Shown here in pieces: positions 24,495-31,252 of a stretch of 43,758 nt of DNA. A program made the translations under genes and the position numbers. Each line of letters starts with the position of its first letter. The stretch's first letter is position 1. The notes under the pieces are model-generated. The model was not told the origin of the DNA and made no database searches. It saw only the letters and a list, made by a program, of their open reading frames with translations. The stretch is from Candidatus Goldiibacteriota bacterium (GTDB taxonomy: Bacteria > Oederibacteriota > PGYV01), in NCBI GenBank assembly GCA_016937715.1, contig JAFGWA010000116.1, positions 1-43,758 of the forward strand, written 5' to 3'.

Positions 24495-24526
24495 ATGTGG
24501 AATCGCAATATATTGCGGCTTTTTCA
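24495..24526. repeat. Family A palindrome, degenerate
   Basis: TGTGGAATCGCAATA mirrored by TATTGCGGCTT and followed by a short T run. It resembles the 38292 copy in its GCAATATATTGC core, but the outer stem has decayed. Confidence 0.55.
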
Positions 24527-24590
24527 AGGATATATTTTGTACCTGCAGCTGCAGGCATGGGCTTTTCAAAATACGGGTAAAATTTTTGCC

Positions 24591-24619
24591 TTTAAACTTC
24601 CTATCTATTAATATATAAT
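24591..24619 (+). promoter_or_regulatory. Sigma-70 promoter of metF
   Basis: TTTAAA (24591-24596), a 17-bp spacer and TATAAT (24614-24619) lie 32 bp before the TTG start. Confidence 0.5.
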
Positions 24620-24650
24620 AACATTCATAAAATTTGAAAGGGGCAATAAC

Positions 24651-25526
24651 TTGAAGATAAGCGAAATTTTAAAGAATAAAGAGTTTGTTTTTTCCCTGGA
24701 GATATTTCCGCCAAAGCCGGATTCGGATATATCGGTAATTTATAATACACTGGACGGGCTTAAGGATTTAAAGCCCGATTTTATAAGCATTACATTTGGC
24801 GCCGGCGGCGGCACCCGTTCAAGGACTGTGGAAATTGCGGAACGTATTGAAAATCATTATAAAATACCCTGCATGGCACACCTTACCTGCATTGGCGCCA
24901 CAAAAGATTCCATTACAGGTATATTAAATGAACTGCAATCAAAGAATATTCAGAATATAATGGCGCTAAGGGGCGACCTGCCTGAAGGTGTTAAAGACCC
25001 GCTGAAAGATTTCAAGTACGCATCTGACCTTGTTAAATTTATAAAGAATAAATGGGATTTCTGCGTGGGTGTAGCCGGATACCCTGAAAAACACCCTGAA
25101 GCAATAGATATAAAAGTGGATATAGAAAATCTTAAGAATAAAGTTGAAGCAGGGGCTTCTTTTATCACCACTCAGTTGTTTTTAAATGATGACCATTACT
25201 TCAATTTTGTTAAATTGGCCAGGGAAGCGGGAATCAAAGTGCCTGTTCTGCCGGGAATAATGACAGCGACAAAGATTTCAAGCCTTGAACGTATGACAAA
25301 GATGTGCGGAGTGGAGATTCCGGAGCGGTTTAAAGCAGCCACTTCCACCTGTGCAATTGATAATCCTGTATGTGATGAAACCGTGAAATATACCGTAAAT
25401 CAGATAAACCATCTGATAAAAAATGGCGTGCCCGGAATTCATCTGTATTCTATGAACAGGGTGGAACAGAACAGGCGTATTTATGAAGAGTCGGATATCT
25501 CAAAGTTGAGAAAAGAAAATGCTTAA
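24651..25526 (+). CDS. metF: 5,10-methylenetetrahydrofolate reductase
   Basis: Cytosolic flavoenzyme of the folate one-carbon pathway, reducing 5,10-methylene-THF to 5-methyl-THF for methionine synthesis (or, in some anaerobes, the Wood-Ljungdahl methyl branch). At 291 residues it has the standard short bacterial length. Family motifs seen: FSLEIFPPKPD at the start with the conserved Glu, FISITFGAGGGTRSRT, MAHLTCIGA, NIMALRGDLPEG (FAD contact region), GVAGYPEKHPEA, GASFITTQLF and GVPGIHLYSMNR near the end. The start is TTG, preceded by AAAGGGG at 24637-24643. It overlaps the fluoride-channel gene by 8 bp. No gene for a zinc or iron-sulfur partner subunit lies beside it. Confidence 0.93.
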   Translation: MKISEILKNKEFVFSLEIFPPKPDSDISVIYNTLDGLKDLKPDFISITFGAGGGTRSRTVEIAERIENHYKIPCMAHLTCIGATKDSITGILNELQSKNIQNIMALRGDLPEGVKDPLKDFKYASDLVKFIKNKWDFCVGVAGYPEKHPEAIDIKVDIENLKNKVEAGASFITTQLFLNDDHYFNFVKLAREAGIKVPVLPGIMTATKISSLERMTKMCGVEIPERFKAATSTCAIDNPVCDETVKYTVNQINHLIKNGVPGIHLYSMNRVEQNRRIYEESDISKLRKENA

Positions 25527-25908
25527 TAAGATACTTATGGTGGCGGCAGGCGGCGGCCTTGGTGCTGTTTTAAGATACGCTGTCACGCACTTTGTTAACC
25601 TGGCGTTTCCCGGGACTGTTGTATCCCACTGGGGTACGCTTGCGGTTAATCTTGTCGGTTCTTTTCTGATAGGCATTCTGTTTTCCACCGTGCAGGGTGT
25701 GCCGCATTTTAACCATCTGTGGCTGTTTTTCGCGGTGGGGTTTATGGGAGCGTTTACAACGTTTTCGTCATACGCTCTGGAAATGCATAACCAGCTTGGC
25801 GCGGGAATGTATAAAGACGCCGCGCTTAATTTTTTACTGAATAATATTGGCGGTGTACTTATGGTTTTTGCGGGTATAATGGTTGTTAAGATGGTAAAAG
25901 GACAATAA
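25519..25908 (+). CDS. fluC: Fluoride ion channel FluC/CrcB
   Basis: A 129-residue inner-membrane protein with four hydrophobic segments, forming a dual-topology dimer that exports fluoride in characterised members. Diagnostic motifs: GGGLGAVLRY at the start, GTLAVNLVGSFLIG with the conserved Asn, and GFMGAFTTFSSY, which carries the Phe box and the central cation-site region. The length is that of a single-gene FluC. It begins 8 bp inside the end of metF, so translation is probably coupled. A fluoride riboswitch was looked for upstream of metF and not recognised. Confidence 0.92.
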   Translation: MLNKILMVAAGGGLGAVLRYAVTHFVNLAFPGTVVSHWGTLAVNLVGSFLIGILFSTVQGVPHFNHLWLFFAVGFMGAFTTFSSYALEMHNQLGAGMYKDAALNFLLNNIGGVLMVFAGIMVVKMVKGQ

Positions 25909-25924
25909 AAAATTAGGGGCTTTT

Positions 25925-26737
25925 ATGAAAATTGACGTACATACCCATTTTTTTCCCGATGAAATCGCGGAAAAAACAATAAGGCACCTTGAAAACCTTG
26001 GCGGCATAAAAGGGTATGGCAACGGTGATTTAGTATCTTTGCGGCAGTATATGAAAGAAGACGGCGTTGATATATCGGTTAATGTGCCGGCCGCCACAAA
26101 GCCGGAGCAGATTACCGGAATTAACAGGCGCATGGTTGAATTCAACAAAGCCGGAAATAAAGATGTTATATGTTTTGGCGCTATGCACCCTTATTTTAAT
26201 ACCGTAGGCAGTTTTGAGGATGAAATTCAGTTTTTATATGATAATGGCATTAAAGGCATTAAGATGCACCCGGAGTATCAGCAGTTTTATCCTGATGACG
26301 GGCGGGTAAAAAAAGTTTATAAGACTTGTTCAAAACTGGGCATGATAATTTTATTTCACGCCGGGGCGGACTGCGCTTTTGATGAGAACGATGTAAAAGG
26401 CACGCCGCAGCGGTTTGCAAGGGTTGCTGAAACTTATCCGCAGTTGAAAATGGTGCTTGCCCACATGGGCGGCTATCACCTGTGGGATGACGTTTACAGG
26501 TATCTTGTCGGCAAAAATGTTTATTTTGACACTGCCTTCTGTGATGAAATGGAAGATACGGCTTTTACCAATATAATAAAAGACCACGGAACGGATAAAG
26601 TAATGCTTGGTTCTGACTTTCCGTGGGAACGCTCGGGCAAAATTATAGCGAAGATTGAAAAGTGTTTTCCTGAAAATGATATCAAAGAAAGAATATATCA
26701 TTTAAACGCCGAAAAACTTCTGGGTCTGTCAGTCTGA
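25925..26737 (+). CDS. Amidohydrolase-2 family metal-dependent hydrolase, copy 1
   Basis: A 270-residue TIM-barrel hydrolase. Visible motifs are the N-terminal metal site DVHTHFFPDE (His6, His8), GIKMHPEYQQFYPDD after strand 4, LFHAGAD, VLAHMGG and the C-terminal GSDFPWE with the catalytic Asp. This is the amidohydrolase-2 (ACMSD-like) family, whose members act as decarboxylases, lactonases or hydrolases. It starts 16 bp after fluC, and the next gene is a paralogue whose ATG directly follows this gene's TGA. Substrate unknown; lactone or carboxylate chemistry on a sugar acid would fit the neighbouring sugar dehydrogenase, but that is inference. Confidence 0.8.
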   Translation: MKIDVHTHFFPDEIAEKTIRHLENLGGIKGYGNGDLVSLRQYMKEDGVDISVNVPAATKPEQITGINRRMVEFNKAGNKDVICFGAMHPYFNTVGSFEDEIQFLYDNGIKGIKMHPEYQQFYPDDGRVKKVYKTCSKLGMIILFHAGADCAFDENDVKGTPQRFARVAETYPQLKMVLAHMGGYHLWDDVYRYLVGKNVYFDTAFCDEMEDTAFTNIIKDHGTDKVMLGSDFPWERSGKIIAKIEKCFPENDIKERIYHLNAEKLLGLSV

Positions 26738-27556
26738 ATGAAAATCATTGATACTCACACCCACTTTTTTACCGATGACAGAAGTCCGGCAGATAAAGAG
26801 TATCTTAAATCAGAAGGTTTGATACTGGAAGGTAATGACGGGGAGCTTGAAGGGTTAAAAAAGTTTATGAGAGAAGACGGGGTATCTGTTTCGGTAAATG
26901 CCCCTATTGCTTTATCACATCAGGCCTGTTTAAAAGTGAACAGGATGATGATTGAATTTAATAATACGCAGAAAGATGTAATCTGCCTTGGCACAATGCA
27001 TCCTTCAATGGAAAGGGAAGCGTTTGAAGAGGCGCGGTTTCTGGCAGAAAACGGTATCAAAGGCGTTAAGATGCACCCGCAGATTCAGGACTTTTATCCG
27101 GATGATAACAGTATGAAAGATATTTATGAAGCGTGCCAAAAGAACGGCCTTTATATGGTGCAGCACGCGGGCGCGGGCGCGGAGCCTGAATTTGACCGCG
27201 ATAAAATAAAAGGAACGCCTGAAAGATTTAGAGATGTTATTGAGACATATCCCGGTTTAAAACTGGTAATAGCGCACATGGGCGGGCTTAATATGTGGGA
27301 AGATGCGATGAAATACCTTTGCGGTAAAAATGTCCTGTTTGACACCGCTTACTGTACGGTTATAAAAGACGCGCTGCTTACAGAAATAGTAAAAGCCCAC
27401 GGCGCGGATAAAGTAATGTTCGGTTCAGATTTCCCGTGGGTAAGGGCAAGGGATATAAAAGCAAAGCTTATAAGTTGTATCAAAGATGACAGGGAAAGGG
27501 AATTGGTTTTTTGGGGTAACGCGGCCGCTTTACTGGGGATAAAGCCGGTCGCATAA
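26738..27556 (+). CDS. Amidohydrolase-2 family metal-dependent hydrolase, copy 2
   Basis: A 272-residue paralogue of the previous gene, starting at the base after its stop codon, so a tandem duplication with probable translational coupling. The same motifs recur: DTHTHFF, GVKMHPQIQDFYPDD, VQHAGAG, VIAHMGG, NVLFDTAYC and GSDFPWVRA. All predicted metal and catalytic positions are kept in both copies, so neither looks degenerate. They may form a hetero-oligomer or act on related substrates. An inverted repeat with a T tail follows. Confidence 0.8.
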   Translation: MKIIDTHTHFFTDDRSPADKEYLKSEGLILEGNDGELEGLKKFMREDGVSVSVNAPIALSHQACLKVNRMMIEFNNTQKDVICLGTMHPSMEREAFEEARFLAENGIKGVKMHPQIQDFYPDDNSMKDIYEACQKNGLYMVQHAGAGAEPEFDRDKIKGTPERFRDVIETYPGLKLVIAHMGGLNMWEDAMKYLCGKNVLFDTAYCTVIKDALLTEIVKAHGADKVMFGSDFPWVRARDIKAKLISCIKDDRERELVFWGNAAALLGIKPVA

Positions 27557-27559
27557 GTG

Positions 27560-27606
27560 AGACGGGGCATATGAACCTGTTTCAATTATGCGACAAACGT
27601 CTTTTT
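27560..27606 (+). terminator. Possible terminator after the amidohydrolase pair
   Basis: AGACG (27560-27564) pairs with CGTCT (27598-27602), and an inner GCATA with TATGC, around a long loop. T5 follows. The stem is interrupted, so support is modest. Confidence 0.4.
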
Positions 27607-27655
27607 CTGTAAGGTAATATACCTTTAAAATCTCATATTTATAACAAATTCCATA

Positions 27656-27671
27656 TGGCACGGTATATGCT
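27656..27671 (+). promoter_or_regulatory. Sigma-54 (RpoN) promoter of the chemoreceptor gene
   Basis: TGGCACG-GTAT-ATGCT places the invariant GG (27657-27658) and GC (27669-27670) exactly 12 bp apart and matches the TGGCACG-N4-TTGCW consensus at all defined positions but one. The expected start of transcription is near 27682, about 35 bp before the start codon. Confidence 0.6.
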
Positions 27672-27716
27672 TTATTATTAACTGTAAGAATTATAAAATT
27701 ATAAAAGGGGTGCTAT

Positions 27717-28835
27717 ATGGAGGAAGCAACGACAGCTGTTCTGACCTGGGGAAATGTTTTCTATTCGCTTATCGTAACAACTGTGATAATAACATTGGGT
27801 TTTATTATTGTCAGTATCGGCTTGTATATGATATTCAGGAACAGGATGATATTTAAGATGTGGATAAGGATATATCCGGCAATTGTATTGATGATTATGA
27901 TTTCTAATTTTGTCACTAATGTCGGTTATGTCCCCGGGGTTGATAAACTTTTAATGCGGCTGATTACGCTTGGCGGTTCAACTTTGATGGTAATTACCAT
28001 ATTTGTTTTAACGGGAAGATATTTTGAAAAATCAATTGAATCAAATATAGGAAAATTAAAGGGCGCGGCAGATGAAGTGGCTTCGGTTTCTGTGCATATC
28101 GCGTCTGCAAGCCAGGACCTTGCCCAAAGCGCGTCAGAACAGTCTGCTGCTGTAACTGAAACGGCTTCCACCCTTTCACAGATTACGGATAATGCAAATA
28201 AAAATAACCAGCTTGCAGCAAGCGCCGGCGCCGCGTCAGGCCAGGCCGGTGAAGAGGCCGCGAAAGGTTCAATTTCAATAGCCAGAATGCAGGAAGCCAT
28301 AACCGCTATAAAGCAGTCATCTGATGAAACCGCCAAAATTATTAAGACAATAGATGATATTGCTTTTCAGACAAACCTTCTGGCGTTAAACGCGGCTGTG
28401 GAAGCGGCGCGCGCGGGTGAATCAGGGAAGGGGTTTGCTGTAGTTGCTGAAGAGGTAAGAAATCTTGCCAAACGTTCCGCTGATGCCGCAAAAAGCACAA
28501 CAGAACTAATACAGGGTGTTCAGAAAAATGTGGATAAAGGCACTGTTATATCGGCAGAGGTAAAAGAAGCGCTGGAACGCATGCGGGCAAGCGTTAATGA
28601 AACAGCAAAGGCAATTTCAGGCGTAAGCGTTTCGTCCAATGAACAGCTGTCCGGTATAAGAGAAGTAAATAAAGCAGTAGCTCAGGTTGATTCCAGCACG
28701 CAGAGCAATTCCGCAAATGCGGAAGAGACAGCAGCGGCCTCGGAAGAATTATCCGCGCAGGTTCATGAACTAAATTCCATGGTCGCGTCATTGTACGCAT
28801 TTTTGGATTTAACCGGGGGGAAGAAGACAGCATAA
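27717..28835 (+). CDS. Methyl-accepting chemotaxis protein without a periplasmic sensor domain
   Basis: A 372-residue chemoreceptor-type signal transducer. The N-terminal 105 residues hold about three hydrophobic helices (roughly 11-37, 48-66, 81-101) with short connections, so there is no extracytoplasmic sensor domain and no recognisable HAMP. The cytoplasmic helical bundle follows, with the conserved hairpin tip [20 protein letters not shown], then [17 protein letters not shown] at about 217-255. The tip binds CheW and CheA in known receptors. Ala/Glu/Gln/Ser-rich segments either side are potential methylation helices. AAAGGGG lies 6 bp before the ATG. The signal may be sensed within the membrane or by a partner; no che genes are in the window. 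Confidence 0.88.
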   Translation: MEEATTAVLTWGNVFYSLIVTTVIITLGFIIVSIGLYMIFRNRMIFKMWIRIYPAIVLMIMISNFVTNVGYVPGVDKLLMRLITLGGSTLMVITIFVLTGRYFEKSIESNIGKLKGAADEVASVSVHIASASQDLAQSASEQSAAVTETASTLSQITDNANKNNQLAASAGAASGQAGEEAAKGSISIARMQEAITAIKQSSDETAKIIKTIDDIAFQTNLLALNAAVEAARAGESGKGFAVVAEEVRNLAKRSADAAKSTTELIQGVQKNVDKGTVISAEVKEALERMRASVNETAKAISGVSVSSNEQLSGIREVNKAVAQVDSSTQSNSANAEETAAASEELSAQVHELNSMVASLYAFLDLTGGKKTA

Positions 28836-28861
28836 AGCCGGTGTTTAAATGTTTTTTAACG

Positions 28862-28893
28862 CGGAGGCGCAATGTATTGCGCCTCGTTTTTTT
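28862..28893 (+). terminator. Family A palindrome acting as terminator
   Basis: GAGGCGCAA (28864-28872) and TTGCGCCTC (28877-28885) form a 9-bp perfect stem with a TGTA loop, followed by G and T8. It belongs to repeat family A but also has the form of an intrinsic terminator for the chemoreceptor gene. Confidence 0.75.
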
Positions 28894-28983
28894 TGCCTGT
28901 ATAAAACAAAATCCCCGGGTATATTTTTAACTTTATCCTTTGCCTGTTATCTGTTAATATTACTTAATAACACGGAGGATATG

Positions 28984-29901
28984 ATGTCAAAACCTGAATT
29001 AAGCTGGCAGGAAAAAGCAAAAAATATGGCAGCCGGGATAAGAAAACGGGTGCTTGAACACACGATAAAGAATAACGGCGGTTATATGAGCCAGGCATGT
29101 TCCTCGGCGGAAATTTTTGCCGCGTTATACAGCAAAATATTAAAACTTGAACCTTCTAAAGGCCCGCTTGAACCAAAACCTTATGCCGGCGTTCCCGGTG
29201 CGGCAAATTCCAAATATTCCACCGGCGCTTATATGCACGGCGCGAAAAATCCTGAATATGACAGGTTTATACTGTCGCCCACGCATTATTCGCTTGTACT
29301 TTATGCCGCGCTGATAGAAGCGGGAAGAATGTCGGAAAATTCCCTTGAACAGTTTAACCGCGACGGGTCATCTGTAGAAATGATAGGGGCTGAACATTCC
29401 CCAGGAATGGAAGTAATGACAGGGTCTTTAGGGCAGGGGCTTGGACAGGCAGCCGGTATCGCGCTTGCCAGAAAAATGAAAAAAGAAGAAGGCCGGGTAA
29501 TTGTCATGATGTCAGACGGCGAGTTTCAGATAGGAATGACATGGGAATCGATGCAGTTTATATCGCACCATAAACTTGATAATATGGTGATAATTGTGGA
29601 TGTTAATAAACAGCAGTGTGACGGCGCGGTAAATTCAGTTATGAGAATTGACCCGCTGGATAAAAGGCTGGAAGCTTTTGGGGCAAGGGTCTTTAAATTA
29701 TACGGGCACAATATTAATGAACTTGCATCACGCGCGGAATTGAAGCCGGATGGAAGGGTGCTTGTTATACTTGCGGAAACTGACCCGTGCCAGGGGCTGT
29801 CCCTGTTAAGCGCGAACGCGCCCAAACTTCATTATTTAAGGTTTAAAAGCGCGGAAGAAAAAGAAAAATACGCGGAAGCGTTGAAACGGATGGCGGAATA
29901 A
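28984..29901 (+). CDS. Transketolase N-terminal (thiamine-diphosphate binding) subunit
   Basis: The start at 28984 is chosen because GGAGG (28974-28978) sits 5 bp before it. A longer in-frame reading from 28849 would run through the family A terminator. The 305-residue product is the first half of a transketolase. It has LSPTHYSLVLYAAL and GSLGQGLGQAAGIALA in the Pyr/PP interface region and MMSDGEFQIGMTWE (about 175-188), the thiamine-diphosphate/metal motif. VDVNKQQCDG supplies the downstream Asn ligand. The usual GDGE is SDGE here. The second half is the next gene, overlapping by 1 bp. Together they move two-carbon units between sugar phosphates. Two-gene transketolases occur both in central metabolism and in the apulose-4-phosphate enzyme AptAB. 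Confidence 0.85.
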   Translation: MSKPELSWQEKAKNMAAGIRKRVLEHTIKNNGGYMSQACSSAEIFAALYSKILKLEPSKGPLEPKPYAGVPGAANSKYSTGAYMHGAKNPEYDRFILSPTHYSLVLYAALIEAGRMSENSLEQFNRDGSSVEMIGAEHSPGMEVMTGSLGQGLGQAAGIALARKMKKEEGRVIVMMSDGEFQIGMTWESMQFISHHKLDNMVIIVDVNKQQCDGAVNSVMRIDPLDKRLEAFGARVFKLYGHNINELASRAELKPDGRVLVILAETDPCQGLSLLSANAPKLHYLRFKSAEEKEKYAEALKRMAE

Positions 29902-30908
29902 TGGAATTATTATCAAGGGTTCATCAGAAGAATCTTGTCTCCTGGGCAAGGGACAGGGAAAATGTCCTTGTATTGTCCGCGGACCTTACAGGTTCGTGCG
30001 AAGCTGACCTTTTCAGGGACACGTATCCGTCGCGTTTTATTTCCTGCGGAATTGCGGAGCAGAATATGATGTCGGTTGCCGGAGGCCTTGCAAGGGAAGG
30101 ATTTATTCCTTTAATTCATACCTTCGCGGTTTTTATTTACAGAAGGGCGTATGATCAGATTGCGATGTCTGTGGCGTATCCGAATCTGCCGGTTAAGATG
30201 TTTGGTTTTCTTCCCGGAATAGTAACGCCGGGCGGCGCCACCCACCAGGCAATAGAAGATGTTTCTGTAATGAGGGCGCTGCCAAATATGACAATACTTG
30301 AGACAGGCGATGCCACGGATGTTGAAAGCGTGCTTGACGTAATGCGCGCTGTTAATGGCCCGGTTTATATCAGAATGTTAAGGGGGGAATTGCCGCGCCT
30401 TTTTTCCGCGGATGAACCCATGAAGTTTGACACTCCCAGAATTATAAGCAAAGGCACGGATGTGACAATTATATCATCCGGGATATGCACAGAAGAAACC
30501 CTGCGCGCTGCCGCGGCTATGAAGAAAAAAGGCGTGTCGGTAAATCACGTGCACGTTTCCACGTTAAAACCTTTTAATAATAAAATGTACGCGGATATAA
30601 TAAATACCGGAAAATACGGCGTAATAACCGTTGAAAACCATACCACTACCGGCGGGCTTGGCACAATAGTGGCGGAAAAAGCGGTAGCCTGCGGTATTAA
30701 TAAAAGAATGGCAAGGCTGGGTTTAAGGGACACCTTTACCCATGGAGCAAGCAGGGCTTACCTTATGAAAGAACACGGCTTTGATGCCGCGGCTATTATA
30801 CACGCTGTCGAAAAGATGACGGGAAACAAACTGAATATTTCCGATGATGAACTTGCCAAAGTAAGAATTGAAGCGGTTCATTCCGAAGCTAAAGCCGAAG
30901 GCCTCTAA
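29901..30908 (+). CDS. Transketolase C-terminal (pyrimidine-binding) subunit
   Basis: A 335-residue partner of the preceding subunit; the ATG overlaps the upstream TAA by one base, implying coupled translation. The catalytic Glu expected to activate thiamine diphosphate is in CGIAEQNMMSVAGGLA (Glu53). FLPGIVTPGGATHQAIED and RMLRGELPRLF follow in the pyrimidine-binding domain. The C-terminal transketolase domain begins near residue 185 (DVTIISSGICTEETLRAA) and contains ENHTTTGGLGTIVAEK. Both halves look intact, so the enzyme should be an active heterotetramer. The Gdx gene starts 26 bp downstream and the RLP gene follows that, suggesting a four-gene operon. Confidence 0.87.
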   Translation: MELLSRVHQKNLVSWARDRENVLVLSADLTGSCEADLFRDTYPSRFISCGIAEQNMMSVAGGLAREGFIPLIHTFAVFIYRRAYDQIAMSVAYPNLPVKMFGFLPGIVTPGGATHQAIEDVSVMRALPNMTILETGDATDVESVLDVMRAVNGPVYIRMLRGELPRLFSADEPMKFDTPRIISKGTDVTIISSGICTEETLRAAAAMKKKGVSVNHVHVSTLKPFNNKMYADIINTGKYGVITVENHTTTGGLGTIVAEKAVACGINKRMARLGLRDTFTHGASRAYLMKEHGFDAAAIIHAVEKMTGNKLNISDDELAKVRIEAVHSEAKAEGL

Positions 30909-30934
30909 TAAATTCTAAAAATCAGGAGAGTATC

Positions 30935-31252
30935 ATGGACTGGATAATTCTGTTTATTGCGGGCATATTTGAAACGGCGTGGGCGCTTACGCTTAAATAC
31001 ACGCAGGGATTTACAAAACCCATGTTCAGCGTGATTGCCGTTATTTTTATGGTAATAAGTTTTTTCCTGCTGTCATACGCGTTAAAGACAATTCCGGTGG
31101 GAACAGCTTATGCGGTATGGACGGGAATCGGAGCGCTTGGCGTTGCAATTATAGGTATAGTGTTTCTGGCAGAACCGGTTAACGCGGTGCGCATAATCAG
31201 CCTGCTTTTGGTGGTCGCCGGTGTTGCGGGTTTAAGGCTGGCGGGAAAATAA
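30935..31252 (+). CDS. gdx: SMR-family exporter, guanidinium-exporter (Gdx/SugE) type
   Basis: A 105-residue four-helix inner-membrane protein of the small multidrug resistance family, which works as an antiparallel dimer driven by protons. Glu13 and Trp16 lie in IAGIFETAWALTLKYTQGFT, and GTAYAVWTGIGALG lies near residue 56. This Glu-x2-Trp-Ala...Lys pattern separates Gdx/SugE proteins from EmrE-type drug exporters. AGGAG lies 8 bp before the ATG. Its stop codon overlaps the RLP start by one base. No guanidine riboswitch is recognised upstream; placement inside a transketolase-RLP operon is unexpected for Gdx. Confidence 0.85.
   Translation: MDWIILFIAGIFETAWALTLKYTQGFTKPMFSVIAVIFMVISFFLLSYALKTIPVGTAYAVWTGIGALGVAIIGIVFLAEPVNAVRIISLLLVVAGVAGLRLAGK

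Noticed and set aside
24542-24555. Perfect 14-bp palindrome CCTGCAGCTGCAGG as an operator
   Set aside because: It occurs once, lies upstream of the -35 region, and no linked regulator or second site supports it.
24406-24650. Fluoride riboswitch upstream of metF-fluC
   Set aside because: No GGCGATGG-like conserved core or pseudoknot pattern could be recognised by eye.
28849-28983. N-terminal extension of the transketolase subunit
   Set aside because: The extension would be translated from the family A terminator hairpin. The ATG at 28984 has an ideal ribosome site and gives the family's normal N-terminus.
30909-30934. Guanidine riboswitch before gdx
   Set aside because: The gap is only 26 bp, too short for any known guanidine aptamer class other than the smallest, and no ACGR-loop hairpins are seen.
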